Program-made: the position numbers and the translations under genes
Source: Hygrocybe punicea
Taxonomy: Eukaryota; Basidiomycota; Agaricomycetes; Agaricales; Hygrophoraceae
Assembly (NCBI GenBank): GCA_963556145.1
Contig: OY744462.1
Location: 372,001-436,000, forward strand
Length of the DNA: 64,000 bases
Direction: 5' to 3'
The notes under the pieces: model-generated
Databases searched by the model: none
What the model was told of the DNA's origin: nothing
Seen by the model: the letters and a program-made list of their open reading frames with translations, nothing else
Shown here: one piece after another, positions 1 through 10,588 of the stretch
Layout of the letters: each line of letters begins with the position of its first letter
Position numbering within the stretch: position 1 is the stretch's first letter

Positions 1-1099
1 AAGCTTCCCTTGAGAATGGAGTCCGTCCTTGTGGCACTGGTCCTGTTGATTGCCCTTTGCCCTTTTGATATTCATGCAGGGCAGCCTGGGCACTCTTCGC
101 CTTTATATTGACCCCGAACTCATCACAATGGGATACCCAAACGTCCATGTGCTCCTCCATCAAATGACGGTGAAGAGTCCCAGTGGATGTCTTGATACTA
201 AATTTCGCAATCTGGTGGTTCAGATTCGTTGCATGGATAGTCCTATTAAAGTCGTCAAACATGATATAATAACCAGGCTGTTGAAAGAACATACCCGCAG
301 AAAGTACAAATCTGCTGGTTTCCCCTCTTTTCAAAGAAAGTCCACATGTCTGATGCGACGTGATGAGTCTTGTTGCCCACAGGAGGAGCTGCTGGATTTG
401 CTGCAGGTGGCCATCGGTTATGGGTGGATTTTGACCCAGAACTAGACCCAGAGCTGGACATTGACGCTGGTGACATTGGTGGGGGTGTAGTATTTTCCAG
501 ATCAAAAAATGGGAGTGAAGGTGGTTGCTGTGAATTCGAGGGTTGTGGAGGTGAAAGTGGGGAAAAGATATCATCATCATGAGAACTTGACGGTAACTGA
601 AATGTGACATGTCTTGTAGGTATGATTGGACTTTTGGCAGAGGGTTGCTTGTGAGGGGTTGATGTAACAGGCATCTTCCTTTGCTGACGACGACCATGGC
701 GTGAGCAGGGAGATGGCATAAACAATATGTCGATAGCTGTTGCTACATTGTCCGGATCATTAGCTTTTGCAGAAAGAACCCTGCGCCAGGAATAACGCGA
801 TATCGTAGGCCCTGCTTTTGGCATGGGTGTAATGGGTTGAACATCACCTGATAGGAAACCTGGGCCAAAGGTGTCAACTTCAAGATCTACTTCAACAGCC
901 TTTTCTTTTCCCTTGTCTCGGCGGATCTGTTCGGTAGTTGCAGTGGATGGTTGAGGTACTAGAAATGTATGCGAGTGTCAGTACCATATAGAAGCAGGTT
1001 TAAAATGAAATATATACCTTGAATTCGGAAGGATGTTTGAAGCGCACCATTCGCAATGGCAGTCATTTTGGACTTTTTGGGTGCACGACAAGGAGGCAT
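1..1099 (-). CDS. hAT transposase, N-terminal part, runs off the left edge
   Basis: The minus-strand gene starts at the ATG at 1099 (protein begins MPPCRAPKKSK) and has GT-AG introns at 959-1017 and 243-294. Removing them gives one open frame to base 1. A Ser/Pro-rich leader of about 200 residues is followed by DMWTFFEKRG and ICTFCG, then TLHRHLMEEHMDVW, the C-x2-C plus His layout of a BED-type zinc finger. The last residues seen, TPFSREA, correspond to the segment that precedes the catalytic core in the two other hAT proteins of this window. BED fingers bind element ends. The catalytic and dimerisation regions lie outside the window, so integrity cannot be judged, but no stop occurs in the visible part. 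Family call is from established hAT architecture; the exon joins are inferred. Confidence 0.72.
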
Positions 1100-2281
1100 G
1101 TTGGTCTGAAGAGTTATGCAGAGTTTAGCTCTAAATAGCTGAATATATTTCAATTGACGACTAACATCATTTTCAATTTACTGGACCTCCAGACATGGAC
1201 AGCTCTACTACATTTCCAACGGTGTTGCTCCATTGCAAAGTGTCCATCTCAGCCAACACATACCGCAAACACGTTTATCGTTGTATGAGTGTATCCTGCC
1301 ACAAACCACACCCTTACTGACAATTAATATTCCTATGAGACTGCACCCCTGTACAACGTGGTGAACAGGTTGAATATGCAGATAGAAGGTGTCAGGTGAG
1401 TTTGATGGCAGCAAAAGTACAATAGAAAAAATGTGCACGTCTCAGCAGTGGTGAAGCGAAAAGGTGAAGAGATTTAAAATAAAATAAATAGGTAGTACTA
1501 AATGCAGCAGTACACAGACACATTGCAGCCAACATTGCAATGGTGAGTTTGTGATCTATTCCTGGCGTCGAATGGGCAGATCCTGACGAAAAATACGAAT
1601 AAGAATGAACAAACCCATCGTGAAGAGACATGGGCATAAGTCAATGTACCCAGAGCAGGGGAAGCAAAGAGCAGGGAGAAGATGATGCCAGCCATAGTGA
1701 AATGGCAGATAAGAACCACAGCGTGTGGGTCGGCATTGATAGATAACACAGCCAAAGTCTCCCTATGATTCAATCGAGAGGAGAGAAGTGACAAGCCAGT
1801 GCGCCAAAGGTGGAGAAAGAGTTGGAAGACGATGCCAGCGGCCAGCCACAGCAAAGAGTAGAGAGCATCGACAGTGGCAGAAAATCTCCCTACGATTCAA
1901 TTGAGGGGAGATGAGAGAAAAGACTTAGACGAGATGCGTAAACTAACCCAATCATGTGACCGTGAGACTCGACTACTGGTAAGGGCAAAGCCTTTTCAAT
2001 CTCTTCGATTTTGACCAACTTTGCCGATGCTGAGCACCAGCAAAATCTTGTCTCACCACTTTCACTACCAACTTTACCGGTGCTGAGCACTAGCAAAGTT
2101 TTGTCTCTGTCATCTCTGTTGTCTCTGCATCTCCCTTCTTTTGATATCCTGATCTTGTTGTCTGGCCCACATTTTGCCTCCTTCTCTCCCTGTCTGTTTT
2201 GCCAGTGCTGTGCACCAGTGAACCTTTTCCTTGTCGTCACCTTTTCATATCCCCCCATGCACTGGCGGTGTCTTGCAGTAT
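1100..2281. other. no recognisable gene
   Basis: Upstream flank of the hAT gene. Open frames of 76-151 codons occur on both strands, but none resembles a family I know and none shows a convincing exon structure. I found no hAT-type terminus (GCAACACTA) here. Confidence 0.4.
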
Positions 2282-3230
2282 TTTACCCTATACCACAGAT
2301 TCCCAGTGGGACAATGTGGAGTCCACATGGACAATGTGAACAATGTGGACAATGTGGACTCCACATAGACTCCACATGGAATGCACATAAAAAAGTCAAA
2401 ATGCACTGGGTTTTTTTCACTTTTTTCACTTTTTCACCTTCAATATCAATGCTATTGCAAATATAAAACTATTTTTAGCATTCTAAACTCATAGGGCTTA
2501 GTTCAAGACTAATAGAAAATTTTATTTTTAGTGGGATTCCACATGGATTCCACATGATGCACCTGTTTTTTTCTGACTTTGTTGTTCCACATGGACTCCA
2601 CATAGAAAGTCAAAATGTACCAGGTTTTTTTGACTTTTTTGACTTTTCCCACTTCAATATCAATGCCAATGCAAATATAAGACAATATCCAGCATTCTAA
2701 ACTCATAAGGCTTCCTTCAATACTAAGAGACAATTTTATTTCCAGTGGGATTCCACATGAAATCCCACCAAATTCCCACCAAAAAGTCGACATTTATCCA
2801 TTGTTTTGCTCAGAGCAAGAACCCACTATGTGGTTCAACACAAATTCATAATATTTATACATTTGTGTATGTCTTGACTTAGTTGAATACTAGTGTAGGT
2901 TACTATTGGACTGGGTCATCATTTTCTCATTAATCCAGTATTTTATAGTGTGACGATGATTCCAAGTATTCTGATTGGAATCCTTTATGTTTGTTAGTAG
3001 TCTTGGGAATGCTTATATGTTCAGATACACAAGCATGTTCAGCAAACATCACTTTCAGTTAATCAATATGTTTTTAGTTCACATCAATCTCATAGTCACT
3101 TTCATCTTCTCTTCATCACCTTCACCTTCACCCCCATCTTCAGCTTCATCTTCAGCTACATCTCTACTCAGCAAATACTCACTCATAGTTACTAACTCCT
3201 TGTTTCAGGGATCCATATTAATCCCATAAT

Positions 3231-3474
3231 TATCTTCACCTTCACCTTCACCTTCACCTTCACCTTCACCTTCATCTCCCATGTCAGCAATGAATACATG
3301 GACTGACACTAGCACTGGGACAGAAGTCTAGAGTCTGAGTACATTCACCAATATGTTCACCAACAAATTTTCAAACACCTTTCTGCCACTAATATCCAAC
3401 AGCAACAGCAACAACAACAATAACAAGAATGGCAACAACAACAAGAATGGCAAGAGCAACACCAGCAGCAGCAG

Positions 3475-3538
<64 letters not shown>

Positions 3539-3740
3539 CTGGCTCATCAGTGTCTGTACTTTTCCTACCTTTGATCAGGTTGATTTCTTTGTTAGCAATG
3601 GACATATGGACTGAGTTTTGCAACTGGAACAGGAGTCATCTATCTGAGTCTGAGTACATTCACTGATATATTCATTCACTGACAATTTTTAAACACATTC
3701 CTCCCATTAATACCCAACAGCAACAACAACAAAACAACAA
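3231..3740. repeat. simple repeats and a tandem duplication
   Basis: A (TTCACC)n run at about 3236-3271 is followed by a unit containing GAGTCTGAGTACATTCAC, a spacer and an (AACAGC)n tract ending near 3538. The same order recurs at about 3600-3740 with an (AACAAC)n tract. The two units start about 300 bases apart. Long homopolymeric frames here (poly-Leu, poly-Cys, poly-Thr/Ala) are products of the repeat. Confidence 0.75.
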
Positions 3741-4104
3741 CAACAAAACAACTAGTATAGTAGAGCTTCAAAATATTTATAGTGGTGCTTCAAAGTGTTT
3801 GTAATCCTTCTTCAAAATATTTGGAATAGTGCTTCAAATTCTTTGTAGCCAGCTCTCCAAAATATTACACAAATAAGATCTTCACATACACAACCAGCAC
3901 ATTCAGAAAAATATTGACTCCTAGTCACAAACTACTTGTTCATTATATGAATTCCACAGTCATCTTCATCTTCATCTTCATCATCCATGGCCAATTCCTT
4001 TAACTCATAAGTGCTGGGGTGCCAAATAGAACTACTGAAATGAACAATTTACCTATAACTCTCCAGATAAAATATTTTGAAAATCTAAATACAGAGAAAG
4101 ATAG

Positions 4105-4565
4105 CCCTCTGACACAGGAGATGGATGAGGATGTTTGTGAGCAAATAATACACAGATATTCAGTCAAATTTTGAAACTATTTGTGTTTTATTGTGAGGGC
4201 AGAATTTTAGACTATTTGGTCTCCGGATAATCGGGACTTGGCTTGTGCCTGAATTATCTTGAAACCAAATATCTTAAAGATCTGCCTGACAATAAGAGCC
4301 ACAGATATCTGTGCAGAAATCCTAAAAATTTGTGTCATTTTCTATTTTCTGAATACATGTACATAATAATGAAAATAATAAAAGCCTGAATTATTTTATT
4401 TTCTGTATGCACTATTTTCTGTATAAATACTGCTTTTGGATAACATTATTTTCTGGAATATTTTCACAAGTAAGATAACAACACAAATAGTTTCAAATTT
4501 TGACTGGATATCTGTGTAATATTTGCTGGTAAAAAATCCTCATCTGTCTCCTGTGTGAAGGTAGA
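4105..4565. repeat. foldback (inverted repeat), about 85-base arms
   Basis: GACACAGGAGATGGATGAGG at about 4110 through TGAAACTATTTGTGTT at about 4190 recurs inverted at about 4478-4560, with a few mismatches and a loop of about 280 bases. The region is AT-rich and has no ORF. It lies inside the TIR-bounded unit and could be an old MITE nested there. Confidence 0.6.
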
Positions 4566-4809
4566 CAAACTTTCCCTCTGAAACTATGTGAATTGGTGCA
4601 GTATTTCACCAGTTATTATTTTTTACCTGTGTCCTTTGACTTGAAAATATTTATTTTTCATCATTTATGAAATCACAATAAAATGTACATTATAATATTA
4701 ATCCACAATATTTATTATTTATTATTAACTCATTAATGATTACAGACAGGGGGGATGAAGGGGAAAGGGAGAAGGGAGAAGGGAGAAGGGAGAAGGAGGA
4801 GGGAGGGAG

Positions 4810-5770
4810 AGACAATATAACATGAGGTGTCGGCCCTGTGATTGGAGGGTGGCTGCCGTGCGCAGCCATCATTGTCGTCCTGTCGTTGTCGTCTCCATCC
4901 TCGTTGTCACCCTCAGACCTGTTCCCGTCATTGTCGTTGCCATCTTGTCATCTGTGTCCTCGGCGCTTGCCTATGTGGGGGTGGGGGCAACGGCAATGGG
5001 GTAGTCAGTATATCATAATTAACAAGAAAACTCACAGAAGGGCGTGGGTGAACCACCCACGCCCAGTCGCCTCCCGTGGGGGCATCACTTGTGTCTCTTC
5101 TATCTCCTTCGTCTTCGTCTGTGTCGTCCTCACTGTCATCGTCCCGCGCCGTTCCTGTCCCGTCACATTCGCCGTCTTCGTCGTTTCCGTCGTCTTCGTG
5201 GTCCCCATCTGTTGTGGTTGCATTCTGGTACTAGCCTATTTAGAGGGCAAGCGCAGTAGTCAGTAGATAATATTATATGAATAAAGAAAACTCACTGTAG
5301 GGCGTGGGTGAACCACCCACGCCCGGTGCATCTCCCGTCTGCTCTCGCATCGCTGTCGTCCGCGTCGGCCACCGTTGAGGCCGCGGATCGTTTTCGTTTT
5401 GGCCGTTGTGGTTGTGGACATTGAGGTGGGCGTGGGCGCGGGTGCGGGCGTGGATGTGGGCGTGGACCCGGGCATGTGCTAGGCACTGCCGTAGTTAGTC
5501 AGTAAACAAAAAATGTGAACAAATGTAAAAAATTATACCGATGTAGCGGGGCCCCACCCCTGCTACTTCCGTTGTCGCTGGACTGGCCGTCTCCTTCGCC
5601 GTTGGTGTCCCGCATCACCGTGGCGGCTGTGGCCCTTGTTCGTTGTCGGCGTGGTGACGTTCCTGTATCAGGGTAGGTAGTCAGTGACAGCACAAAAAAA
5701 GAAGATAAAAAAAACATAATGCAGCGGGAAGCGTACTAGCCCCCGCTGCTCTCGTCGTTGCTAGACTCGT
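4810..5770 (-). other. cluster of repeated exon-like modules (Asp/Glu-rich, W-x-x-HP ends)
   Basis: Four minus-strand blocks of about 180-250 bases follow one plan: a possible branch site ACTGACTA, an AG acceptor, an acidic or Ser/Thr-rich reading frame, then an exon end followed by GTGAGT or GTATAA. Two blocks end in AWVVHPRPS and AWVVHPRPT, and a third in SSRGGAPLHR. The first two ends are encoded by identical 25-base near-palindromes (5040-5064 and 5300-5324; arms GGGCGTGGGTG, loop AAC). Similar modules occur near 15, 18, 58 and 62.5 kb. I cannot identify a product, and the modules may be non-coding repeats that only look like exons. Confidence 0.4.
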
Positions 5771-6221
5771 TCCGGCGTTGATCCGGGGCGTTGGACAATG
5801 GGCGTTGGGCGTTGACCGTTTGGCGTTGCTTTGGTTGACGCGTCTTGTTGATTGGCATGTGACATTCACGCGTTCCCAAATTGGTCCGTGCACCAAACAA
5901 CCATATATAAGGTGCTGGAACCTCACATATTTACTTCGGGGCATTCCCCCTTTAGTACTTAACAATAACATAAATAAGTTATAAAAATCATGAGTTCATA
6001 GTTATTATTTAATAATGATTTTCGTGTAGATTCCACATGGACTCCAGGTGGACAAAAATGGGTCATAGTTCATGTGGATTCCACATGGATTCCACACGGA
6101 ATTTACCTGGAGTGGGAGTGAAATTTTGAGTGGTAAAATGTCCATTTGGCCGGGGTGGAATTCATGTGGAATCCACCTGGAATCCACATTGTCCCACTGG
6201 GAATCAGTGGTAAAGGGTAAA

Positions 6222-6696
6222 GAGCTCGTGTCTTGGCATGTTTGACGTGTTCTCTCGGCAACAAACTTGGCGATTTCCTGTCAACAGCATGTAGCTGATG
6301 TAGCAACATGTTCATGTTCTTCCTTTTGACAATTGTTTTGGCAGAATGTCTGGGACATTTGCAGTCAAACAATAACGCATCACAAAAATGTTGTCTAATT
6401 TCAATGGGATTAGCCTACGTGGACCATTCTATCCTCCTTCATGGCCGAATGTGCTTTCGCCCAACATTTTTTCGGCCTGCTATGAGTGTTTTGGGTCTCA
6501 AGTTCAAAAAAAGAATGGCAGCTGACAATCTTGGTGAGCAATGATTCCTTTCAGCATCTTATCTCGTGCACTTAATGGATATCAAGTGTCCACATGCCGT
6601 TGGAGACAACACCGTTATTGGCACAGGAGCAATCAACTCGGCTACACCCTATATAATCCTCAATGCCCACACCACACCCCTTCCTTACCCCCAGCC
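6222..6696. other. no gene recognised
   Basis: Non-coding by eye. The right part has CTATATAAT at about 6649 and a pyrimidine-rich leader just before the ATG at 6697, which look like a fungal promoter and 5' leader for the cyclophilin-like exon that follows. Confidence 0.35.
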
Positions 6697-6742
6697 ATGC
6701 CCAGACCCTATTTCAAGATCCCAATTGGCGGTAGCCCAGCAG
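6697..6742 (+). pseudogene. cyclophilin-like first exon (peptidyl-prolyl isomerase fragment)
   Basis: Fifteen codons from ATG 6697 read MPRPYFKIPIGGSPAG and stop at a GTATGT donor; a possible intron runs 6743-6801. Fungal cyclophilins start with a very similar M-x-RPYF-x-I-x-I-x3-PAGR segment. After the acceptor the frame (GHDLSDAMFCIAF...) no longer resembles cyclophilin, so only the first exon and its promoter-like leader appear to be present. This may be a captured gene fragment beside a transposon. The match is short, so chance similarity is possible. Confidence 0.42.
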
Positions 6743-7379
6743 GTATGTTGTCTTCGCTCTCCACCTGCCATCTCTCATCGTCATCACCATCCCAATCCCA
6801 GGCCATGACCTCAGCGATGCCATGTTTTGCATTGCTTTTTCACCAAATGTGTCAATGCCCCATGAATCATGTACATCATTGTTGAGAGTTATGTGGTTCA
6901 TGATACGATTAACAAATCCAGCAGAGTAAGATGCCTAATTGTCACATCAGACTTGATGGCTTGGACTTTGAGGTGAAACTTGGAGCGAGGCACATGTCAA
7001 CACTACAGTAGAATGATGGAATAAGAAATTCGACTGTCCGGGAGTGCTACGTACAACTTTGAGTTGGATTGACCCCAATGATTTCGCTGCCGACAAACAT
7101 GCTCCATGATGCAATGGTTGATAGGTTGGTTGTGGGCATGGTAATGCGGCAAGACCAATGAAATGTTAATGGACAGCTGATTCGTGCCCTCTGCACTGGT
7201 TAAAAGGGCATTGTATTAACTTTGACATTGTATTTTACACAAAAACCAATCTTGCATTAGTACAGCAGCTGTCTAGTGACATTGTGAGCCATGGGCAATG
7301 CCAGACAACAAGCTGCAAGGCAGCAAACACACTGAAAACCTCAAATTTATCAAATTTCCTAATTTGGAAGTTTATAACA

Positions 7380-7502
7380 GCTAAAAACGGCTAGCCGTGG
7401 CTAAGCCAAGGTTTAACCGTTAGCTGAGCAACGGCTCGGCTCGGCTAATCTTTGGCTCGGCTCAATCGGCTCACGGTTTCAGACCAAGCCATGGCAACAC
7501 TA
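7380..7502. mobile_element. hAT-type right terminus with CGGCT repeats
   Basis: A GGCTCGGCT-rich stretch ends in GGCAACACTA at 7502, the same terminal sequence as the complete hAT element at 23.8-26.7 kb. I could not find the partner left end or an 8-base duplication, so this is probably a truncated MITE. Confidence 0.4.
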
Positions 7503-7929
7503 CTCACAGAAGATTGTTCTTGACCTGATGAATAATTGAGATACTTAGCATTTCTGAATATACTTACTACATATTCTGTAAAATTTGCACAGGGTGACTA
7601 TGACTAATGATAAAGTAGTAAAGTAGTTATATATATGCCAACTTCAACACTGCAAACTTGACATGAAAGATGCCAATTTAGGATGTGATATTGGGTTATG
7701 ACAAATTGGAAGGAACAAGATATAATCAATTATGAAATGTATATCAGAATGGTATCTGAATGGCATCAGTATGTAATAATAATGAGAGAAATATCAATAA
7801 CCTGGCAAATATTGATTATTAGAGGAGGGTAATAATACTGTATTATTTGTGTGCACTCATACTCTCATCACTAAAAAGGGACGAGTAACCTGCCATGCAA
7901 AGCAATGGCCCACACCCCACTAGTCCAAC

Positions 7930-10060
7930 TACAGCATGTTTCCACCATGAGGCAGACATGAGGCATCCTCATGTCAGTGTTCTCGCGATCCAACTGGAGG
8001 CCCGGGTGTCCTTGAGGGATAGAGGACTGGATGACATGGATGATTTGTCATCGGATCATGTGATATGCAATATTACCAATTTGGGGTGTGCACCTGCTGC
8101 AATGGGCAAGTAGGTGGTCTGGTACGTACATTGCATAGGTCGGGTACAGGAGGGGTATTATCCGGTGTGGGATTGGTGAAGGGAATGTCCTGAGGTGGTG
8201 TGGGTATAGCAGTGAAGCTGGTAATAAAACAAAGGAATGTATGGGTGATAATCAACATGGGCGATGGAATGACTGTTGTCGGCAGTCTGAACTAGGACAG
8301 ACAATGATGTCTGTGTCAGTGTAATGACAAGGTGTATTGTCTTGTCATGTGAGCAAGGTGATCATATCCATCTGATGTCGATATATAACCAAAAAGGAAA
8401 TTGTTATAAGTGAACGCGGGTCCGAGGAGTAAGTCATGGTACAGGTGACGTGCTGTGGGAATAAGTCATCAGGTTCTGCATTGAAGCGATGTAGATGCGG
8501 GTTCGGGGTGGCTTCGGAACAATAAAGAAGTGATCCTAACCTAGGGGTGTCAGCGTAGAAGTGACTGTGGATAATCAGTGTCGTGAATAGTAGTAAAAAG
8601 TGGAAATGGAAGTAAAAATATAAGCCGTTGTGTAAAACTAGACAAATAATGATGAATCCGGTGATGAACAGAGTGAAAATGGATAAATAACAAAGAACCT
8701 GATGATGCCAACGATGTCGGGTACGGCAGGTCAGGTCGGGTTGGGTTGGGTCGGAAACGATGAATGAGTAATGAAACAATCAATAAAGACAATGAAGTGA
8801 ACTATAAAAATCTAAGGATCTACATGGACGAGCATTTGAAGGGATAAAAAAGATGACTCTGACTATGAGGAAACGGGGACTGAGGGACTAAGGGTATCTC
8901 TCTTTTGTATGGTTGTCGGGGACCGTTTTTATAGTACATGAGTGTGTAGTCTACTTTTGGACATGTCTATTTCAGCTGATAGAAACTACAAAGAGAAGAT
9001 GGAATGGGGATGTGGAAAGGGGGGTTGCAATGCGACATAGACAGGAAAATGGAGGGGAAAAGGAATATCCAAGAAAAAGATCTGAAATCTCACATATATC
9101 TCTGAAGGGACGAGGGGATGGGTATATAAGGCAAGTCCAAAGTCGGGGATCGAGTCCGATGAGATCCGTCTCCTATTATTAGAACTCCGGGGCTTCTGAG
9201 GCTGCCGGATTTGGTCCAAAAGCGGCCGTCACAAAGTGGCATGTGTTGGGTCATGTCGGTCACATCGGGTCACATCACGTCAGGTTATGTCGGGTTGGAA
9301 TGGGGATCATTTGGAAGTGTCGGGTTTGTCCGGATTCGTGATATATCGACGGTACGGACTCAGAGGGACGTTGAGTCTCTACAGCAACATTGTGTGAACA
9401 ATAAACGATAGGGGTTGGTTCACTGTATTGGGAAGTTGTATGGTCTGTGGTCGAAGCCTGAAGAAGTATGCTCCAGAGATGGTCGGATTAGAGGGAACAG
9501 TGAAATGTATCGTGATTGAGGATTGTTCAGAGTAAGCATGCAGATAAGGAATGTCGTCGGATAGTCAGGGAGGATAATGGTAGGCACAGGATATGAAAGT
9601 GGGAACCAAATATCTAGGTATGGCAATAGTCAATTATGTGTCGATATTGTCGAGGCAAATATCTGCTTCATCAATGAAGGAAGGTTGTTGTCTCCAAAGG
9701 TAAAGCATGACAATGTAGAAACCAATAAGGAAGCCAATTGCTATGGCTCCAATAATGATCACAGTTATGAACTGTTTGCTGAGCATCGGTATTGTGTATC
9801 GGTTTGTCATTTGACGTGAGAGACAGTATGCCGTAATGTTGAACAAGGTAGTATCCATCAGCAAGGGGCTTATTTGGTACAGCGAGGTCACAAGGGGATT
9901 TGTCCATGATCGGTCTCGAACCTTCTCGAACCAGCAGTGAGAAAAGAACAAGAATAAACAATGAAGCCCACAAGAATAAACAAAGATGTCCAAAAGGGGA
10001 CAAGGGATCAAGGGAAACAAAAAAGGAATAGTGTGGCAGTGCTGAATCATAACAGCCACA
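7930..10060 (-). repeat. dispersed repeat family, copy A (microprotein-bearing)
   Basis: Read on the minus strand, this segment aligns with 44395-45640 on the plus strand. Shared landmarks in order are a TTGTTTATTCTTGT leader, the microprotein frame, a block reading DIWFPLSYPVPTIILPD, a block near 8100-8250 and a terminal block containing CCCGGGCCTCCAGTTGGAT. Copy A is longer, with extra sequence at about 8350-9300 that includes many TCGGGT motifs. No transposase, reverse transcriptase or clear termini are visible. It is a repeat family of unknown nature. Confidence 0.65.
9634..9786 (-). CDS. single-pass membrane microprotein, 50 aa (repeat copy A)
   Basis: From ATG 9786 the frame encodes 50 residues: a short polar start, one hydrophobic helix (ITVIIIGAIAIGFLIGFY, about residues 7-24), then YLWRQQ and an acidic tail ending LDNIDT. 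Copy B (44594-44764) encodes the same layout. Over the 27 codons from Gln to Trp I count 9 identical codons, 12 synonymous changes and 6 amino-acid changes, most of them conservative, which favours selection on the protein. In copy A the ATG used by copy B is ATA, and the start moves two codons downstream. A longer frame extends upstream to 10218, but copy B does not share it. Function unknown. Confidence 0.45.
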   Translation of the reverse strand: MLSKQFITVIIIGAIAIGFLIGFYIVMLYLWRQQPSFIDEADICLDNIDT

Positions 10061-10520
10061 TTTCTCCACAACCGCTCTGCTGATTTCGACCTATGGGGCA
10101 CTGTTGGAAAGCTGTCGACTGGGAGATTCTTTTGGGGCCTTAAATCCCTGAAAGTTTTGGGGCTCAAAATTTCAACTCTCCACTCACTGACCCTTATAAT
10201 TATGTAAGTGGAGACCAATAGACCTCAAGTATGATCTGATGATCCAGGCTAAAACTCTATCAGCTGCTTGATCAGAAGCATGGCCTTTCCCTGCTGTAGC
10301 AAAGAGGACATAAAATTGCATAGACAGCTCAGTTTCAAGCACTGTTGTTTGGTCAACAAAGGAAGAGAAAAAAATACATGTTCAATCCTCTCTGCCAAGG
10401 GTTGTACAAAGTAACAGAACAATCAAACCATGGCATGTACATACACCAACTGACTGACATGTGGCAAGCAAGTGAGGAACCTACAGACTGGAGAAGACTA
10501 TGTTTGCACATACCAACATA
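10061..10520. other. no gene recognised
   Basis: Region between the repeat copy and the 3' end of the Crinkler gene. It contains frames in several registers but no family resemblance. Confidence 0.3.
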
Positions 10521-10588
10521 GTGTCTATCTTTCAACACTATGGAGGGGCGGGTTAAATGCCCGAAACCTGTTATGAATACCATTGAAC

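Larger units (their letters stand above)
2282..6221. mobile_element. TIR-bounded, apparently non-autonomous element
   Basis: The left end (2282-2325, TTTACCCTATACCACAG...) matches the reverse complement of the right end (6178-6221, ...GGTAAAGGGTAAA) over about 44 bases with three mismatches. Inside both ends, 2325-2780 and 6020-6200, are dense repeats of CCACATGGA in both orientations, like the subterminal transposase-binding repeats of DNA transposons. I see no transposase inside. The interior holds simple repeats, a foldback and exon-like modules. No clear target-site duplication is visible at the borders, so the superfamily is open and the whole span could be two related smaller elements. 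Confidence 0.5.

Noticed and set aside
3328..3623. Long poly-Leu, poly-Cys and Ser/Asn frames
   Set aside because: All come from one CAG/AACAGC repeat read in different frames.
9634..10218. A 194-codon ORF as one protein
   Set aside because: The other repeat copy keeps only the last 50 or so codons in this frame, and the upstream part is not conserved.
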